The notes below the pieces were generated by a model. It was not told the origin of the DNA. It worked only from the letters and a program-made list of their open reading frames with translations, and did not search any database. Of a stretch of 64,000 nucleotides of DNA, positions 9,991 to 18,904 are shown piece after piece (position 1 is the first letter of the stretch; each line of letters begins with the position of its first letter). Source of the stretch: Allopontixanthobacter confluentis (GTDB taxonomy: Bacteria > Pseudomonadota > Alphaproteobacteria > Sphingomonadales > Sphingomonadaceae); NCBI RefSeq assembly GCF_009827615.1, contig NZ_WTYU01000002.1, forward strand, positions 355,020 to 419,019, read 5' to 3'. A program made the position numbers and the translations under genes.

Positions 9991-10030
9991 GTCAGTCGCT
10001 TTCTAATAATCTTGGCCAATTTCCTGCGCA

Positions 10031-11326
10031 TCAAACCGCAGGAGTGGTGTTTTCGCCGAGCACGGCTTTCTTGTCGGAACCCAGCACTGCTTCGGTGATC
10101 GAATAGGGCAGCGGCTCTGGCTTTTCGATGGACGAAACCAGCGGCAGGATCACGAGGAAGTGCAGGAAGTAATAGGCTGTCGCCAACTGGCTCAACATCA
10201 CGAAGGGTTCTTCGGCTGGCGCGCCGCCGCAATAGAACAGCACGGCCATGGTCGGGATCAGGCCGAACCAGAAGAACTTGCGGAACAGCGGACGGTAATG
10301 GCCCGAACGCACGGGTGATTTGTCCAGCCAGGGCAGGAAGAACCACACCAGGATGGCGGCGAACATGGCCAGCACGCCCATCAGCTTTGCCGGGACGAAG
10401 AAGAAGTCCACGGTGAAGGCCCGCAGGATCGCGTAGAATGGCCAGAAATACCATTCCGGAACGATATGCGCCGGTGTCGAAAGCGGGTTGGCTTCGATGT
10501 AATTGTCCGGATGCCCGAGGTAGTTGGGCAGGAAGAACACCATCGTGCAGAAAAGCAGCAGGAAGATACCGAGGCCGAAACCATCCTTCGCAGTGTAATA
10601 GGGATGGAACGGAACCGTGTCGGCTTCGGTCTTGATTTCCACGCCGGTCGGGTTGGAAGAACCCGGAATATGCAGCGCCCAGATGTGCAGGATAACCACA
10701 CCGGCGATAACAAATGGTAGCAGGAAGTGAAGACTGAAGAAGCGGTTCAGCGCGGCATTGTCAGGCGCAAAACCGCCCAGCAGCCACACCTGGATCGGCT
10801 CACCCACGATGGGGATGGCGCCAAACAGGCCGGTAATAACCTTTGCGCCCCAGAAGCTCATCTGGCCCCATGGCAGCACGTAACCCATGAAAGCAGTGGC
10901 CATCATGAGCAGGAAGATGACAACGCCCAGCAGCCAGATCATCTCGCGCGGGGCTTTGTAGGAGGAATAGAAGAAGCCGCGGAAAATATGCAGATAGACC
11001 ACGATGAAGAAGAAGCTGGCGCCGTTGGCATGCGCATAACGCATCATCCAGCCCCAGTTTACGTCCCGCATGATGTGTTCGGTCGTGCCGAAAGCCACCA
11101 GCGCATTAGGCGCATAATGCATCGCCAGGACGACGCCCGTGACGATTTGCAGCACGAGGCAGAAACCGGCGAGAACACCGAAATTCCACATGTAGCTGAG
11201 GTTGCGGGGGACCGGATAACCGGCACCGATTGCACCATACACAAGACGCGGCAGCGGCAGTTTCTCGTCGAGAAACTTCGTCAGACCGTTCTTCGGTTCA
11301 TACTGGCGGGCCCAGGGAAAACTCAT
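10031..11326 (-). CDS. petB: Cytochrome b of the bc1 complex
   Basis: A 431-residue polytopic protein of the full-length (not split) cytochrome b type. Family landmarks include the Qo-site PEWY in PEWYFWPF, the histidines of helix B and D (for example [36 protein letters not shown]), and an N-terminal WNFG block. It binds the two b haems and forms the quinol oxidation and quinone reduction sites. Gene order petA-petB-petC with 17- and 40-bp gaps indicates one operon. Confidence 0.97.
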   Translation of the reverse strand: MSFPWARQYEPKNGLTKFLDEKLPLPRLVYGAIGAGYPVPRNLSYMWNFGVLAGFCLVLQIVTGVVLAMHYAPNALVAFGTTEHIMRDVNWGWMMRYAHANGASFFFIVVYLHIFRGFFYSSYKAPREMIWLLGVVIFLLMMATAFMGYVLPWGQMSFWGAKVITGLFGAIPIVGEPIQVWLLGGFAPDNAALNRFFSLHFLLPFVIAGVVILHIWALHIPGSSNPTGVEIKTEADTVPFHPYYTAKDGFGLGIFLLLFCTMVFFLPNYLGHPDNYIEANPLSTPAHIVPEWYFWPFYAILRAFTVDFFFVPAKLMGVLAMFAAILVWFFLPWLDKSPVRSGHYRPLFRKFFWFGLIPTMAVLFYCGGAPAEEPFVMLSQLATAYYFLHFLVILPLVSSIEKPEPLPYSITEAVLGSDKKAVLGENTTPAV

Positions 11327-11343
11327 ATCGTGTCTCTTCAGCC

Positions 11344-11919
11344 TCAGCCGACCCGGATAACCGTGTCGGACGTGAATTCATAATCCGGCACTACCAGGTT
11401 GGTAGGCGCGGGACCTTTGCGGATACGGGCCGCGGTATCGTAATGTGACCCGTGGCAAGGGCAGAAATAACCGCCAAATTCGCCGCGGTTTTCACCTTCG
11501 GCAGCGCCCAGAGGCACACAGCCCAGATGGGTGCAGACGCCCATGGTGACCAGCATGTCCAGATGACCTTCCTTGGTGCGTTCAGCCAGGGTCTGCGGAT
11601 CGCGCAGGCTGGAAGCGTCGACCTTGTCGGCCTGCGAAATTTCAGCAGGCGTCAGGCGGCGCACGAACAGCGGCTGCTTGCGGAACACAGCCTTGATGGC
11701 CTGCCCTGCCTCGATCGAACCGACGTCGATTTCGGTGCTGCTTTCCGCCAGAACATCGGCCGAAGGGGCCATCTGGCTGACCAGCGGCAGAACCACGGCC
11801 ACAGCGCCTACGCCAGCAAAGCTGACTGCTGCAATATTGATAAAATCGCGCCGCCGAACACCGTCTTCGCCATGGACGGCGAGTGTTTCGGGTGTTGCGG
11901 TGCCAGTCGTGTCAGCCAT
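11344..11919 (-). CDS. petA: Rieske iron-sulfur subunit of the bc1 complex
   Basis: A 191-residue protein from the ATG at 11919, chosen because AAGGCAGGG sits just upstream; an alternative GTG start at 11940 would add seven residues. The Rieske 2Fe-2S ligands are clear: CTHLGC (Cys129, His131, Cys134) and CPCHGS (Cys153, Cys155, His156). The N-terminus has a Tat-type RRRDFI motif before its single membrane helix, consistent with export after cluster insertion. First gene of petABC; the ~290 bp upstream should hold the operon promoter. Confidence 0.96.
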   Translation of the reverse strand: MADTTGTATPETLAVHGEDGVRRRDFINIAAVSFAGVGAVAVVLPLVSQMAPSADVLAESSTEIDVGSIEAGQAIKAVFRKQPLFVRRLTPAEISQADKVDASSLRDPQTLAERTKEGHLDMLVTMGVCTHLGCVPLGAAEGENRGEFGGYFCPCHGSHYDTAARIRKGPAPTNLVVPDYEFTSDTVIRVG

Positions 11920-12212
11920 CAGCCCTGCCTTGTAAAACACGCATCTTTAAGACTTGTCTTGCCTTGTAACAGCCCCGCAGAATTTGCGAGGCACACTCGA
12001 TTTCCAGCTGATTCAGCAATCAGGAGAAGCCCCCGCTTACCGCGATCCGCACGACTTGCATACAATAGCCGTCCGTTGCCGGTTTGGGCGCGCTGATAGA
12101 CGCGATTACCCGCGCTGCCAACCGCCTTTTTGGCATTGCGGCTGGTGTTTTGTGCATAATCTGCACCACAACTCCGCCCGCCCAAGGCCAATGCCGTAAC
12201 GGCCGGGGCGCT

Positions 12213-12995
12213 TCAATCAGCCAGACCGATCAGGCTGATCTGCCTGCCATAGGTCTGCTGCCCAAGGTGCGTGGCGCGCCGATAGGAGTAGAATCGCGCC
12301 GCATCACCATAGGTATCGAGGCCCAATGGCTCCACCTGCGCCGCCCCGGATTCGGCAAGCCGATGCGCGACGAAGGCTTCCAGATCGAATTGGTAATGGC
12401 CCGCAGCGCCGGCTGCAAAGAAGCGGTCACCGGCTGCACCGATTCGCTGGCGGAACGCTTCGTCCACTTCGTAACTTTGCTGCGCGATACATGGCCCGAT
12501 GGCGGCCTTTATACGGCCCGCCTGTGCACCCAGCTTTTCCATCGCCTCGACCGTTGCGGCGATCACCCCGTCAAATGCGCCGCGCCAGCCGGCATGGGCC
12601 GCGCCAATCACGCCGGCTTCCTTATCAGCCAAAAGCACCGGCGCGCAATCTGCCGTGACGATGCCCAGCAGCAGGCCGGGCCGGTCTGTGACCAGCGCAT
12701 CGGCATGGGGCCGCGCATCCAGCGCCCATGGCTGATCCACGATGACCGCATCCGCCGAATGCACCTGATAGGGCGTTACCAGCGCCGCACCGGGTAGCAC
12801 TGTGGCTGATGCGATACGCCGGTTTTCTGCCACCGCTTCACCGTCATCCAGCGCGCCAAGGCCCGCATTGAGGCCGCTGACGACCCCGCGCGAAACCCCG
12901 CCCCGCCGCCCGAAAAAGCCATGGTGAACCTTGCCAAGCAGCGGGGAGCGGATGATTTCAACCGGTTCAGCCAAGGCTGCGGGTGACCTGTTCAT
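12213..12995 (-). CDS. pgeF: Laccase-domain (PgeF/YfiH) protein, purine nucleoside phosphorylase type
   Basis: A 260-residue protein of the former multicopper polyphenol oxidase family, now known from characterised members to act on purine nucleosides or as a peptidoglycan editing factor. Metal-binding motifs are visible: VHSADAV, TADCAPVLLAD, AHAGWRGA and IGPCIAQ. The ATG at 12995 overlaps the end of pepN by 29 bp; a TTG at residue 8 would shorten the overlap to 8 bp. Likely co-transcribed with pepN. Confidence 0.88.
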   Translation of the reverse strand: MNRSPAALAEPVEIIRSPLLGKVHHGFFGRRGGVSRGVVSGLNAGLGALDDGEAVAENRRIASATVLPGAALVTPYQVHSADAVIVDQPWALDARPHADALVTDRPGLLLGIVTADCAPVLLADKEAGVIGAAHAGWRGAFDGVIAATVEAMEKLGAQAGRIKAAIGPCIAQQSYEVDEAFRQRIGAAGDRFFAAGAAGHYQFDLEAFVAHRLAESGAAQVEPLGLDTYGDAARFYSYRRATHLGQQTYGRQISLIGLAD

Positions 12996-15630
12996 ACGTA
13001 TCGCGCGACAGGGCAGAAGCCGCAGCGATCCGTTCCAGTTCCTTGCGCATCAGCGCGGCGCGGCCCGGTTCCAGCCTGCGCCAGCGCCCCAGCGGGGTGA
13101 CGAAACGCGCCGCGGTTTGCGGGTTCATCGGGTCCAGTGCCAGAACAAGGTCGGCAATCATCCTGTACCCTTCGCCGCTTTCAGCATGGAAAGCATGGGG
13201 GCTGCCCGCAAATGCCATATAAAGCGAGCGCACCCGGTTGGGGTTGCGCAAGGTAAAATCCTTATGCCCCGCCAGCGCCTTTACATGTTCCAGCGCATTG
13301 GGGTGGAGCGAGGAAGCCTGCAAAGCAAACCATTTGTCGATAACCAGTTCGTTGCCTTCATAGCGGCGGTAGAAATCGATCAGCGCGTTGGTGCGGGCGA
13401 CACCGTCCATGCCGGTTAATACCATCAGCGCGCCCTGGCGGTCAGTCATATTGTCGGCATTGGCATATTGGGCAGCGGCTAGACGCGAAGCCTTGTCCGG
13501 ATTGCCTGCCGCAAGGAACACCAGCGCCTGCGTCTTCACCTTGCGCGCGCCGCGGGCATCTGCATCAAGCGAATAGGGAATAGCGCAGACGCGTTCATAC
13601 AGCGCCGACAATTCTGCATCCAGCTCTGTGCCCAGCCATGCCTTGAGCCCTTCGCGCGCGGCGTGAATGCGCGCAGGGTCAGCAATGGACAGCTGTTCCG
13701 CCAGATAGGTCTGCCCCGGCAGCATCATCAGTTCGCCGCGCATGGAATCGTCAATGCCATCATCCACCAGAATGGCCCTGAGCGCGGCGGCGATATCGCG
13801 GCGTGCAGCACTGCTTTCCATGTCGTTGAGGCCCGCAGCACCAGCATCACCAGCAGCAGCGGTCAGATGGCCGACGACCAGATCCTGCATCGCTTCATAG
13901 CGCGCAAACGGATCATCGTCGCGCGCTGCCAGAAATACCAGATCGTCCCGCGAAATATCGCGTTCCACCGTTACCGGCGCGGAAAAGCCGCGGTTGACCG
14001 ACAAAACCGGCTTTTCGGCAAATCCGGTAAAGGCGATGGTGGTTTCTTCCTTGTCCAGCACTATCAGCTGCTGCCCGTCATGCATGCCGCTGCTGCGGTC
14101 GAACAAGGCGATCTTGAGCGGAATGGGCATGGGATATTTGGCTGGCTGGCCCGGCGTCGGCGGCACGGTCTGCTTCAGCGTCAGTGTGGCGGTATCCCCT
14201 TCATGCGCCAGTGTTACCGAGATTTTCGGGGTGCCCGCCTGGCTGTACCACAACCGGAACTGCGTGAGGTCGAGGCCGGAGCCATCTTCCATCGCCTTGA
14301 TGAAATCCTCGCAAGTGGCGGCTTCGCCGTCATGCCGGTCAAAATAGAGGTCCGTGCCCTGACGGAAAGCGTCCGGCCCCGCCATGGTCCGCATCATGCG
14401 AATGACTTCGGCGCCCTTGTTGTAGATGGTCGAGGTATAGAAATTGGAGATTTCCTGGAAGGAATCGGGCCGGATCGGATGGGCCAGCGGGCCGGAATCT
14501 TCCGGAAACTGGACCGAACGCAGGATCCGCACATCCTCGATCCGCTTGACCGGCTGGCTTTGCATATCCTCGCTGAACAGCTGATCGCGCAGCACAGTGA
14601 AGCCTTCCTTCAGGGACAGCTGGAACCAGTCCTGGCAGGTAATCCGGTTGCCCGACCAATTGTGGAAATATTCATGGCCAATCACGCCTTCAACCGCGTC
14701 ATAATCGCCATCGGTCGCAGTTTCGGCATCAGCCAGCACATATTTGGTGTTGAAGATGTTGAGGCCCTTGTTCTCCATCGCGCCCATGTTGAAATCGCTG
14801 ACGGCGACGATGTTGAACAGATCGAGGTCATATTCGCGCCCGAAGGCTTCCTCGTCCCATTTCATGCTGGCGATGAGTGACCGCATGGCATGATCGGTGC
14901 GCGGCAGATCGCCATCGCGCACATAGATGTTGAGCGCGACCTTGCGCCCGCTGGCGGTGGTGAAACTGTCCGAATTGGCCACCAGATCCCCCGCGACCAG
15001 CGCGAACAGATAGGATGGCTTGGGCCATGGGTCCTGCCATTCCGCCCAATGGGTCTCGCCAGATTCGCCCGTTTCAACCATGTTACCATTGGAAAGAAGG
15101 ACAGGGAACTGCGTCTTGGCCCCTTCCATGCGTACAGAGTAAGTCGACAGCACATCGGGCCGGTCGGGGAAAAAGGTAATCCGGCGGAAGCCTTCGGCCT
15201 CGCACTGGGTGCACAGCATTCCGTTTGATGCAAACAGCCCCATCAGCTGGGTATTGGCGCTGGGGTCGATTTCATTGACGATGGTGATGGTGTGCGCGTC
15301 CCCCGGCAGGGACAGGATCATATCGCCATTCTGCACCGTCCAGCTGGGCGTCGCCTCGCCATCGACCATCACGGACAAAGGCACCAGCCCATCACCATTG
15401 AGCAGGATTGTGGGCGATGGTTCCGCTGCCGGATTGCGCGCAATTTTCAGCGTGGCGCGCACTGTCGTGCGTTCCAGCCCCAAGTCGAATTCCAGCCGGG
15501 TTTCCGGCACATTCCAGGCAAATGGCTGGTAATCTTCGCGCCGGATAATCGCCGGGCTTTTGGGTTCAGTGGCGGCATCAGCCATTTCGGGGTTGCCACC
15601 GGTTTCAGAAGGGGTGCGGGCAATATCCAT
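12967..15630 (-). CDS. pepN: Aminopeptidase N (M1 zinc metallopeptidase)
   Basis: At 887 residues this has the usual length of E. coli-type PepN. The substrate-anchoring GAMEN is at 283-287, the zinc motif HEYFH at 319-323, and the third zinc ligand is Glu342 in LKEG. It trims N-terminal residues from peptides in the cytoplasm. The N-terminal 15 residues are not family-like, so translation might begin at Met16. It is followed by pgeF with overlapping reading frames. The divergent SDR gene lies 216 bp away across a region containing a strong dyad. Confidence 0.95.
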   Translation of the reverse strand: MDIARTPSETGGNPEMADAATEPKSPAIIRREDYQPFAWNVPETRLEFDLGLERTTVRATLKIARNPAAEPSPTILLNGDGLVPLSVMVDGEATPSWTVQNGDMILSLPGDAHTITIVNEIDPSANTQLMGLFASNGMLCTQCEAEGFRRITFFPDRPDVLSTYSVRMEGAKTQFPVLLSNGNMVETGESGETHWAEWQDPWPKPSYLFALVAGDLVANSDSFTTASGRKVALNIYVRDGDLPRTDHAMRSLIASMKWDEEAFGREYDLDLFNIVAVSDFNMGAMENKGLNIFNTKYVLADAETATDGDYDAVEGVIGHEYFHNWSGNRITCQDWFQLSLKEGFTVLRDQLFSEDMQSQPVKRIEDVRILRSVQFPEDSGPLAHPIRPDSFQEISNFYTSTIYNKGAEVIRMMRTMAGPDAFRQGTDLYFDRHDGEAATCEDFIKAMEDGSGLDLTQFRLWYSQAGTPKISVTLAHEGDTATLTLKQTVPPTPGQPAKYPMPIPLKIALFDRSSGMHDGQQLIVLDKEETTIAFTGFAEKPVLSVNRGFSAPVTVERDISRDDLVFLAARDDDPFARYEAMQDLVVGHLTAAAGDAGAAGLNDMESSAARRDIAAALRAILVDDGIDDSMRGELMMLPGQTYLAEQLSIADPARIHAAREGLKAWLGTELDAELSALYERVCAIPYSLDADARGARKVKTQALVFLAAGNPDKASRLAAAQYANADNMTDRQGALMVLTGMDGVARTNALIDFYRRYEGNELVIDKWFALQASSLHPNALEHVKALAGHKDFTLRNPNRVRSLYMAFAGSPHAFHAESGEGYRMIADLVLALDPMNPQTAARFVTPLGRWRRLEPGRAALMRKELERIAAASALSRDTYEQVTRSLG

Positions 15631-15702
15631 GACGATGTGCTTTCAGTAAATTTGAAACGGCAATAGCGGTAACGCCGTGCTGGCAAGGCCGGCAATTGGC
15701 GC

Positions 15703-15725
15703 TGTCATGCCACAAACGCATGACA
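15703..15725. promoter_or_regulatory. Perfect dyad TGTCATGC-N7-GCATGACA between divergent genes
   Basis: Two 8-bp half-sites, exact inverted repeats, are separated by seven bases, in the gap between pepN (minus) and the SDR gene (plus). The size and spacing suit a dimeric regulator such as GntR, MarR or TetR types, but no regulator gene is nearby. An 11-bp direct repeat, ATACCGGCCCG, at 15801-15811 and 15814-15824 lies just before the SDR start. Confidence 0.5.
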
Positions 15726-15846
15726 TTGGCTTGGGTTCATTGGTGGTTTAAGGAAACTGCCATTCGCACTCGTCCCTCTTACCCGTGATGCCCGCTACTG
15801 ATACCGGCCCGCCATACCGGCCCGATCAGGCAAACAGGAACGCAAA

Positions 15847-16674
15847 ATGCCCCATATGTTGATTTTCGGACTGGGATATACGGCGTCGCGGCTGGCAGCG
15901 GCATTGCGCGGGCGCGGGTGGGTTGTGGAAGCAACCGGCAGCGCAGGCGGGATCGACTTTGCAGATGGCGCCCGGGTGCGTGATGCGCTGACCCGCGCCA
16001 GCCATGTCCTGTCTTCCGTCCCGCCTGCCAGCGGGTCTGACCCTGTGCTGGACCTGTATGGCACCGATGTGACGCAGCAATGGCGCGGCTATCTTTCATC
16101 CACCGGCGTTTACGGCGATGCCAGGGGCGCATGGGTGGATGAAAGCGCGGCCACCGGCACCGGGCGGCGCAGTGATCGGTCTGACTGCGATGCCCGCTGG
16201 CTGGGCGCTGGCGCGCATGTTTTCCGTCTGCCCGGCATTTACGGGCCCGGCCGCAGCGCATTGGACAGAGTGGCACAGGGCCGCGCCAACCGGATAGACC
16301 TGCCCGGCCAGGTGTTCAGCCGGGTGCATGTCGATGATATTGTCAGCGGGGTATTGGCGGCGCTGGACGCCCCTGCCGGCGCGTATAATCTGTCGGATGA
16401 TCTGCCCGCCAGCCAGAATGCGGTGATCGAGGAAGCCTGCCTGCTGATGGGGCAGGAGCCGCCGCCGCTGCTGACGCTGGAACAAGCCGACCTGTCCCCC
16501 ATGGCGCGCGGCTTTTATGCTGAAAACCGCCGCGTGGCCAATGGCAGGGCCAAGCGTGTGCTGGGCTGGAAACCAGCCTATCCCGACTATCGGACGGGGT
16601 TGCGCGCTCTCAAGGCCACCACCATGCCCACCAGCGCAACTGCGCCGCCGCAGCCGGCCAGCACTGACCACTGA
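15847..16674 (+). CDS. NAD(P)-dependent epimerase/reductase, atypical SDR
   Basis: A 275-residue Rossmann-fold protein starting MPHMLIFGLGYTASRLA, whose GxGYTA nucleotide-binding loop matches the YeeZ-like group of extended SDRs. Conserved SSTGVYGD and FRLPGIYGPGRS blocks are present. The classical YxxxK is not obvious, as usual for this group, so the reaction is unknown. Its last ~29 codons overlap, tail to tail, the end of the EamA gene; the residues there (TTMPTSATAPPQPASTDH) look like a low-complexity extension. Confidence 0.82.
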   Translation: MPHMLIFGLGYTASRLAAALRGRGWVVEATGSAGGIDFADGARVRDALTRASHVLSSVPPASGSDPVLDLYGTDVTQQWRGYLSSTGVYGDARGAWVDESAATGTGRRSDRSDCDARWLGAGAHVFRLPGIYGPGRSALDRVAQGRANRIDLPGQVFSRVHVDDIVSGVLAALDAPAGAYNLSDDLPASQNAVIEEACLLMGQEPPPLLTLEQADLSPMARGFYAENRRVANGRAKRVLGWKPAYPDYRTGLRALKATTMPTSATAPPQPASTDH

Positions 16675-17513
16675 TAGCCTTCGAACAGGGTGGAAAGGAC
16701 CATGGCCACAATCACCACGATAACGCCATTATAAGCCGCACGGCCCGGCCCGATTTCGCGGACCAGCTTGTAATAGAGCGGGAATGTCACCACCGATCCG
16801 GCAATGGCCAGATAGGCAATACCGGCGCCATATTCGGCACGCATATCGAACACCGGCGGGCCTGAAATGGCCCATGCCAGCACTGCGTCACACAGGGTGC
16901 CATACAGCATGGCCCATGCCAGCAGGCTGGGCAGCGCCAGCTTGCGCCCCGTGTCGCCTGCCTGAATGACATTGGCGACAGAGGCCGACAGAATACCGCC
17001 GATAGTCAGCAGGACACCAAGCCCGACCTTGCCTTCCAGAGGGGCAATGCGCGCTTCGTGCACCAGCAGCATGGCAATACCGACCAGGGCGATGGCGCTG
17101 CCGGCCATGAACCGGCGGGTGATCGGCTGGCCCAGCAACAGCCTGCCGAAAATGGCATTGGGCACCATCAGCAAGCCGAACATGACTGCCACGATGCCGG
17201 ATGTCAGATGCAGTTCAGCGCGGTAGACAAAATTGAAATTGCCGCAAAACTGCGTGACGCCCACGGCCAGCGCCAGCATCTGCCCCGCGCGGCCAAGCCG
17301 CAGCGAATGGCCCTGGAATTTGGCCAGCATGAACATGGCCATGGTGGCCACCACAAAACGCCAGGTGATGGACCAGCCGGGCGGAACCTGCGAAATCTGG
17401 TCCTTGATCACCAGCCACGTCGAACCCCAGATCAGCGCCACCAGCACAAAGGGGACGACGACTGATGGCCGCAGCAGGGCATGGGGCTGCGCCCCATCGG
17501 AAGCTGCGCTCAT
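16587..17513 (-). CDS. EamA/DMT-family transporter
   Basis: A 308-residue inner-membrane protein with about ten hydrophobic segments in two EamA halves, opening with ALIWGSTWLVIKDQ, the drug/metabolite transporter signature. I place the start at 17513 because it overlaps the threonine aldolase stop as ATGA; a start 29 codons further upstream would read through that gene. The substrate is unknown; coupling to an aldolase gene hints at amino acid export (inference only). Its 3' end overlaps the convergent SDR gene by 88 bp. Confidence 0.85.
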   Translation of the reverse strand: MSAASDGAQPHALLRPSVVVPFVLVALIWGSTWLVIKDQISQVPPGWSITWRFVVATMAMFMLAKFQGHSLRLGRAGQMLALAVGVTQFCGNFNFVYRAELHLTSGIVAVMFGLLMVPNAIFGRLLLGQPITRRFMAGSAIALVGIAMLLVHEARIAPLEGKVGLGVLLTIGGILSASVANVIQAGDTGRKLALPSLLAWAMLYGTLCDAVLAWAISGPPVFDMRAEYGAGIAYLAIAGSVVTFPLYYKLVREIGPGRAAYNGVIVVIVAMVLSTLFEGYQWSVLAGCGGAVALVGMVVALRARNPVR

Positions 17514-18508
17514 AAAGCTGCCACGGCCCGGCCCAGCGCCTGCGCATCTTCGGCGGTTGTGTTCCACGCGGTCACAAAGCGTGCGGCATCGCTGCCCCAA
17601 TCGTAAAAATCGAAACCCTGCGCCCGCAGCGCGCTGCGTTCAGAGGCGCTGCACCGGACGAATAATTCATTCGCTTCTACGGCATGTATCAGGCGGTCGG
17701 CGGCGCAGCTGGCAATTGCCTGCGCGGCATCATTGGCCGACCGCGCATTGCCCAGCCACACATCCCCTTCGACCATGGCCAGCAATTGTGCTGCCAGAAA
17801 CCGCCCCTTGCTTTGCAGATGGCCTGCCCGCTTGCGCCGGTAACGCGCCACATCGGCCAACGCCTGATCAAAGAAGATGATCGCTTCGGCCGTCATCCCG
17901 CCATTTTTGACGAAGCCGAAACTCAGCGCGTCAGCCGGGCCGACCGCTTCTGCCGCGCTGCACCCCAGAAAGGCTGCGGCATTGGCAAAGCGCGCGCCAT
18001 CCATGTGCAGCCCGAGGCCGCGTTCCCTGGCCAGCGCGCCAATCGCGGCCAGTTCAGCTGGGCGGTAAACGCAGCCATATTCGCTTGCCTGCGTGATGGA
18101 AATGGCATGGGGCTGCACCTGATGCACGTCATCGCGAATGGGGTCGATTGCCGCACGGATTGTATCGGGCGTCAGCTTTGCGCTTTCTCCTTCTGCCAGC
18201 AGCAGCTTGGCGCCGTGCAGGTAGAAGCCGGGCGCGCCGCCTTCATCCATTTCGATATGGGCTTCACGGTGGCACACCACCCCGCCATGCGGCTGGACCA
18301 TGGTGCTGAGTGCGAGGCAGTTGGCCGCAGTGCCGGTGGCAACCCACAAGGCAGTGCATGGCTGGCCGAACAATTCGCCGAATGCTTCGTCCATGCGCTG
18401 CGATACGCCATCACCATCATAGGGTGATTGCGGCGCGTCCGCGGCGCGCATGGCGTCCCACACAGCAGGGTGCACTCTGGCGGCATTATCGGAAAGAAAC
18501 TGCTTCAT
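17510..18508 (-). CDS. ltaE: Low-specificity L-threonine aldolase-type PLP enzyme
   Basis: A 332-residue fold-type I PLP enzyme. Family features: an N-terminal FLSDNAARVHPAVWDAM block, TGTAANCLAL (cofactor phosphate region), HMDGAR (Asp170) and FGFVKNGG, where Lys201 is the likely Schiff-base lysine. It would cleave threonine or other beta-hydroxy amino acids to glycine and an aldehyde. It leads a two-gene operon with the EamA transporter and is divergent from the small GNAT gene. Confidence 0.85.
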   Translation of the reverse strand: MKQFLSDNAARVHPAVWDAMRAADAPQSPYDGDGVSQRMDEAFGELFGQPCTALWVATGTAANCLALSTMVQPHGGVVCHREAHIEMDEGGAPGFYLHGAKLLLAEGESAKLTPDTIRAAIDPIRDDVHQVQPHAISITQASEYGCVYRPAELAAIGALARERGLGLHMDGARFANAAAFLGCSAAEAVGPADALSFGFVKNGGMTAEAIIFFDQALADVARYRRKRAGHLQSKGRFLAAQLLAMVEGDVWLGNARSANDAAQAIASCAADRLIHAVEANELFVRCSASERSALRAQGFDFYDWGSDAARFVTAWNTTAEDAQALGRAVAAL

Positions 18509-18584
18509 GGTGGGTCATGTCATCCCGCTTTTGAGGGAACGGCCTTAGCCACCTTCACGTTATGTGCAAGAAGGAGACAATTGA

Positions 18585-18881
18585 ATGGCCATCGAAGGTT
18601 TGGAAATTACGCGTCACGATGAAAATACGTCAGGTGAATATCATGCCCATGTGCCGGGCAGCGATGCCGTTGGCCGCCTGACCTGGGTGCATCGGGGGGA
18701 CAGCCGCGTGGCTGAACATACATTGGTGCCATCTGAGATCGGCGGGCGCGGTGTGGCCGCGGCGCTGGTGCAGGAAATGGTCAGTGATGCGCGCAGCGAA
18801 GGTTTCACCATCGTCCCGCAATGCAGCTATGTCGAAGCGCAATTCAAACGCCACCCTGATTGGGCCGATCTGCGCGCCTGA
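18585..18881 (+). CDS. Small GNAT-like N-acetyltransferase (COG2388 type)
   Basis: A 98-residue single-domain protein with the truncated GNAT fold of the YjdJ/COG2388 group: EHTLVPSEIGGRGVAAALVQEM is the acetyl-CoA pyrophosphate-binding loop region and SYVEAQFKRHPDW closes the domain. An AAGGAG ribosome site lies seven bases upstream of the ATG. The substrate is unknown. Monocistronic, divergent from ltaE. Confidence 0.85.
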   Translation: MAIEGLEITRHDENTSGEYHAHVPGSDAVGRLTWVHRGDSRVAEHTLVPSEIGGRGVAAALVQEMVSDARSEGFTIVPQCSYVEAQFKRHPDWADLRA

Positions 18882-18904
18882 CGCTGAACAAGGCGACGCG
18901 GGCA

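Noticed and set aside
13663-14880. 405-codon plus-strand ORF opposite pepN
   Set aside because: The antisense frame mirrors pepN codons; no ribosome site or recognisable domain.
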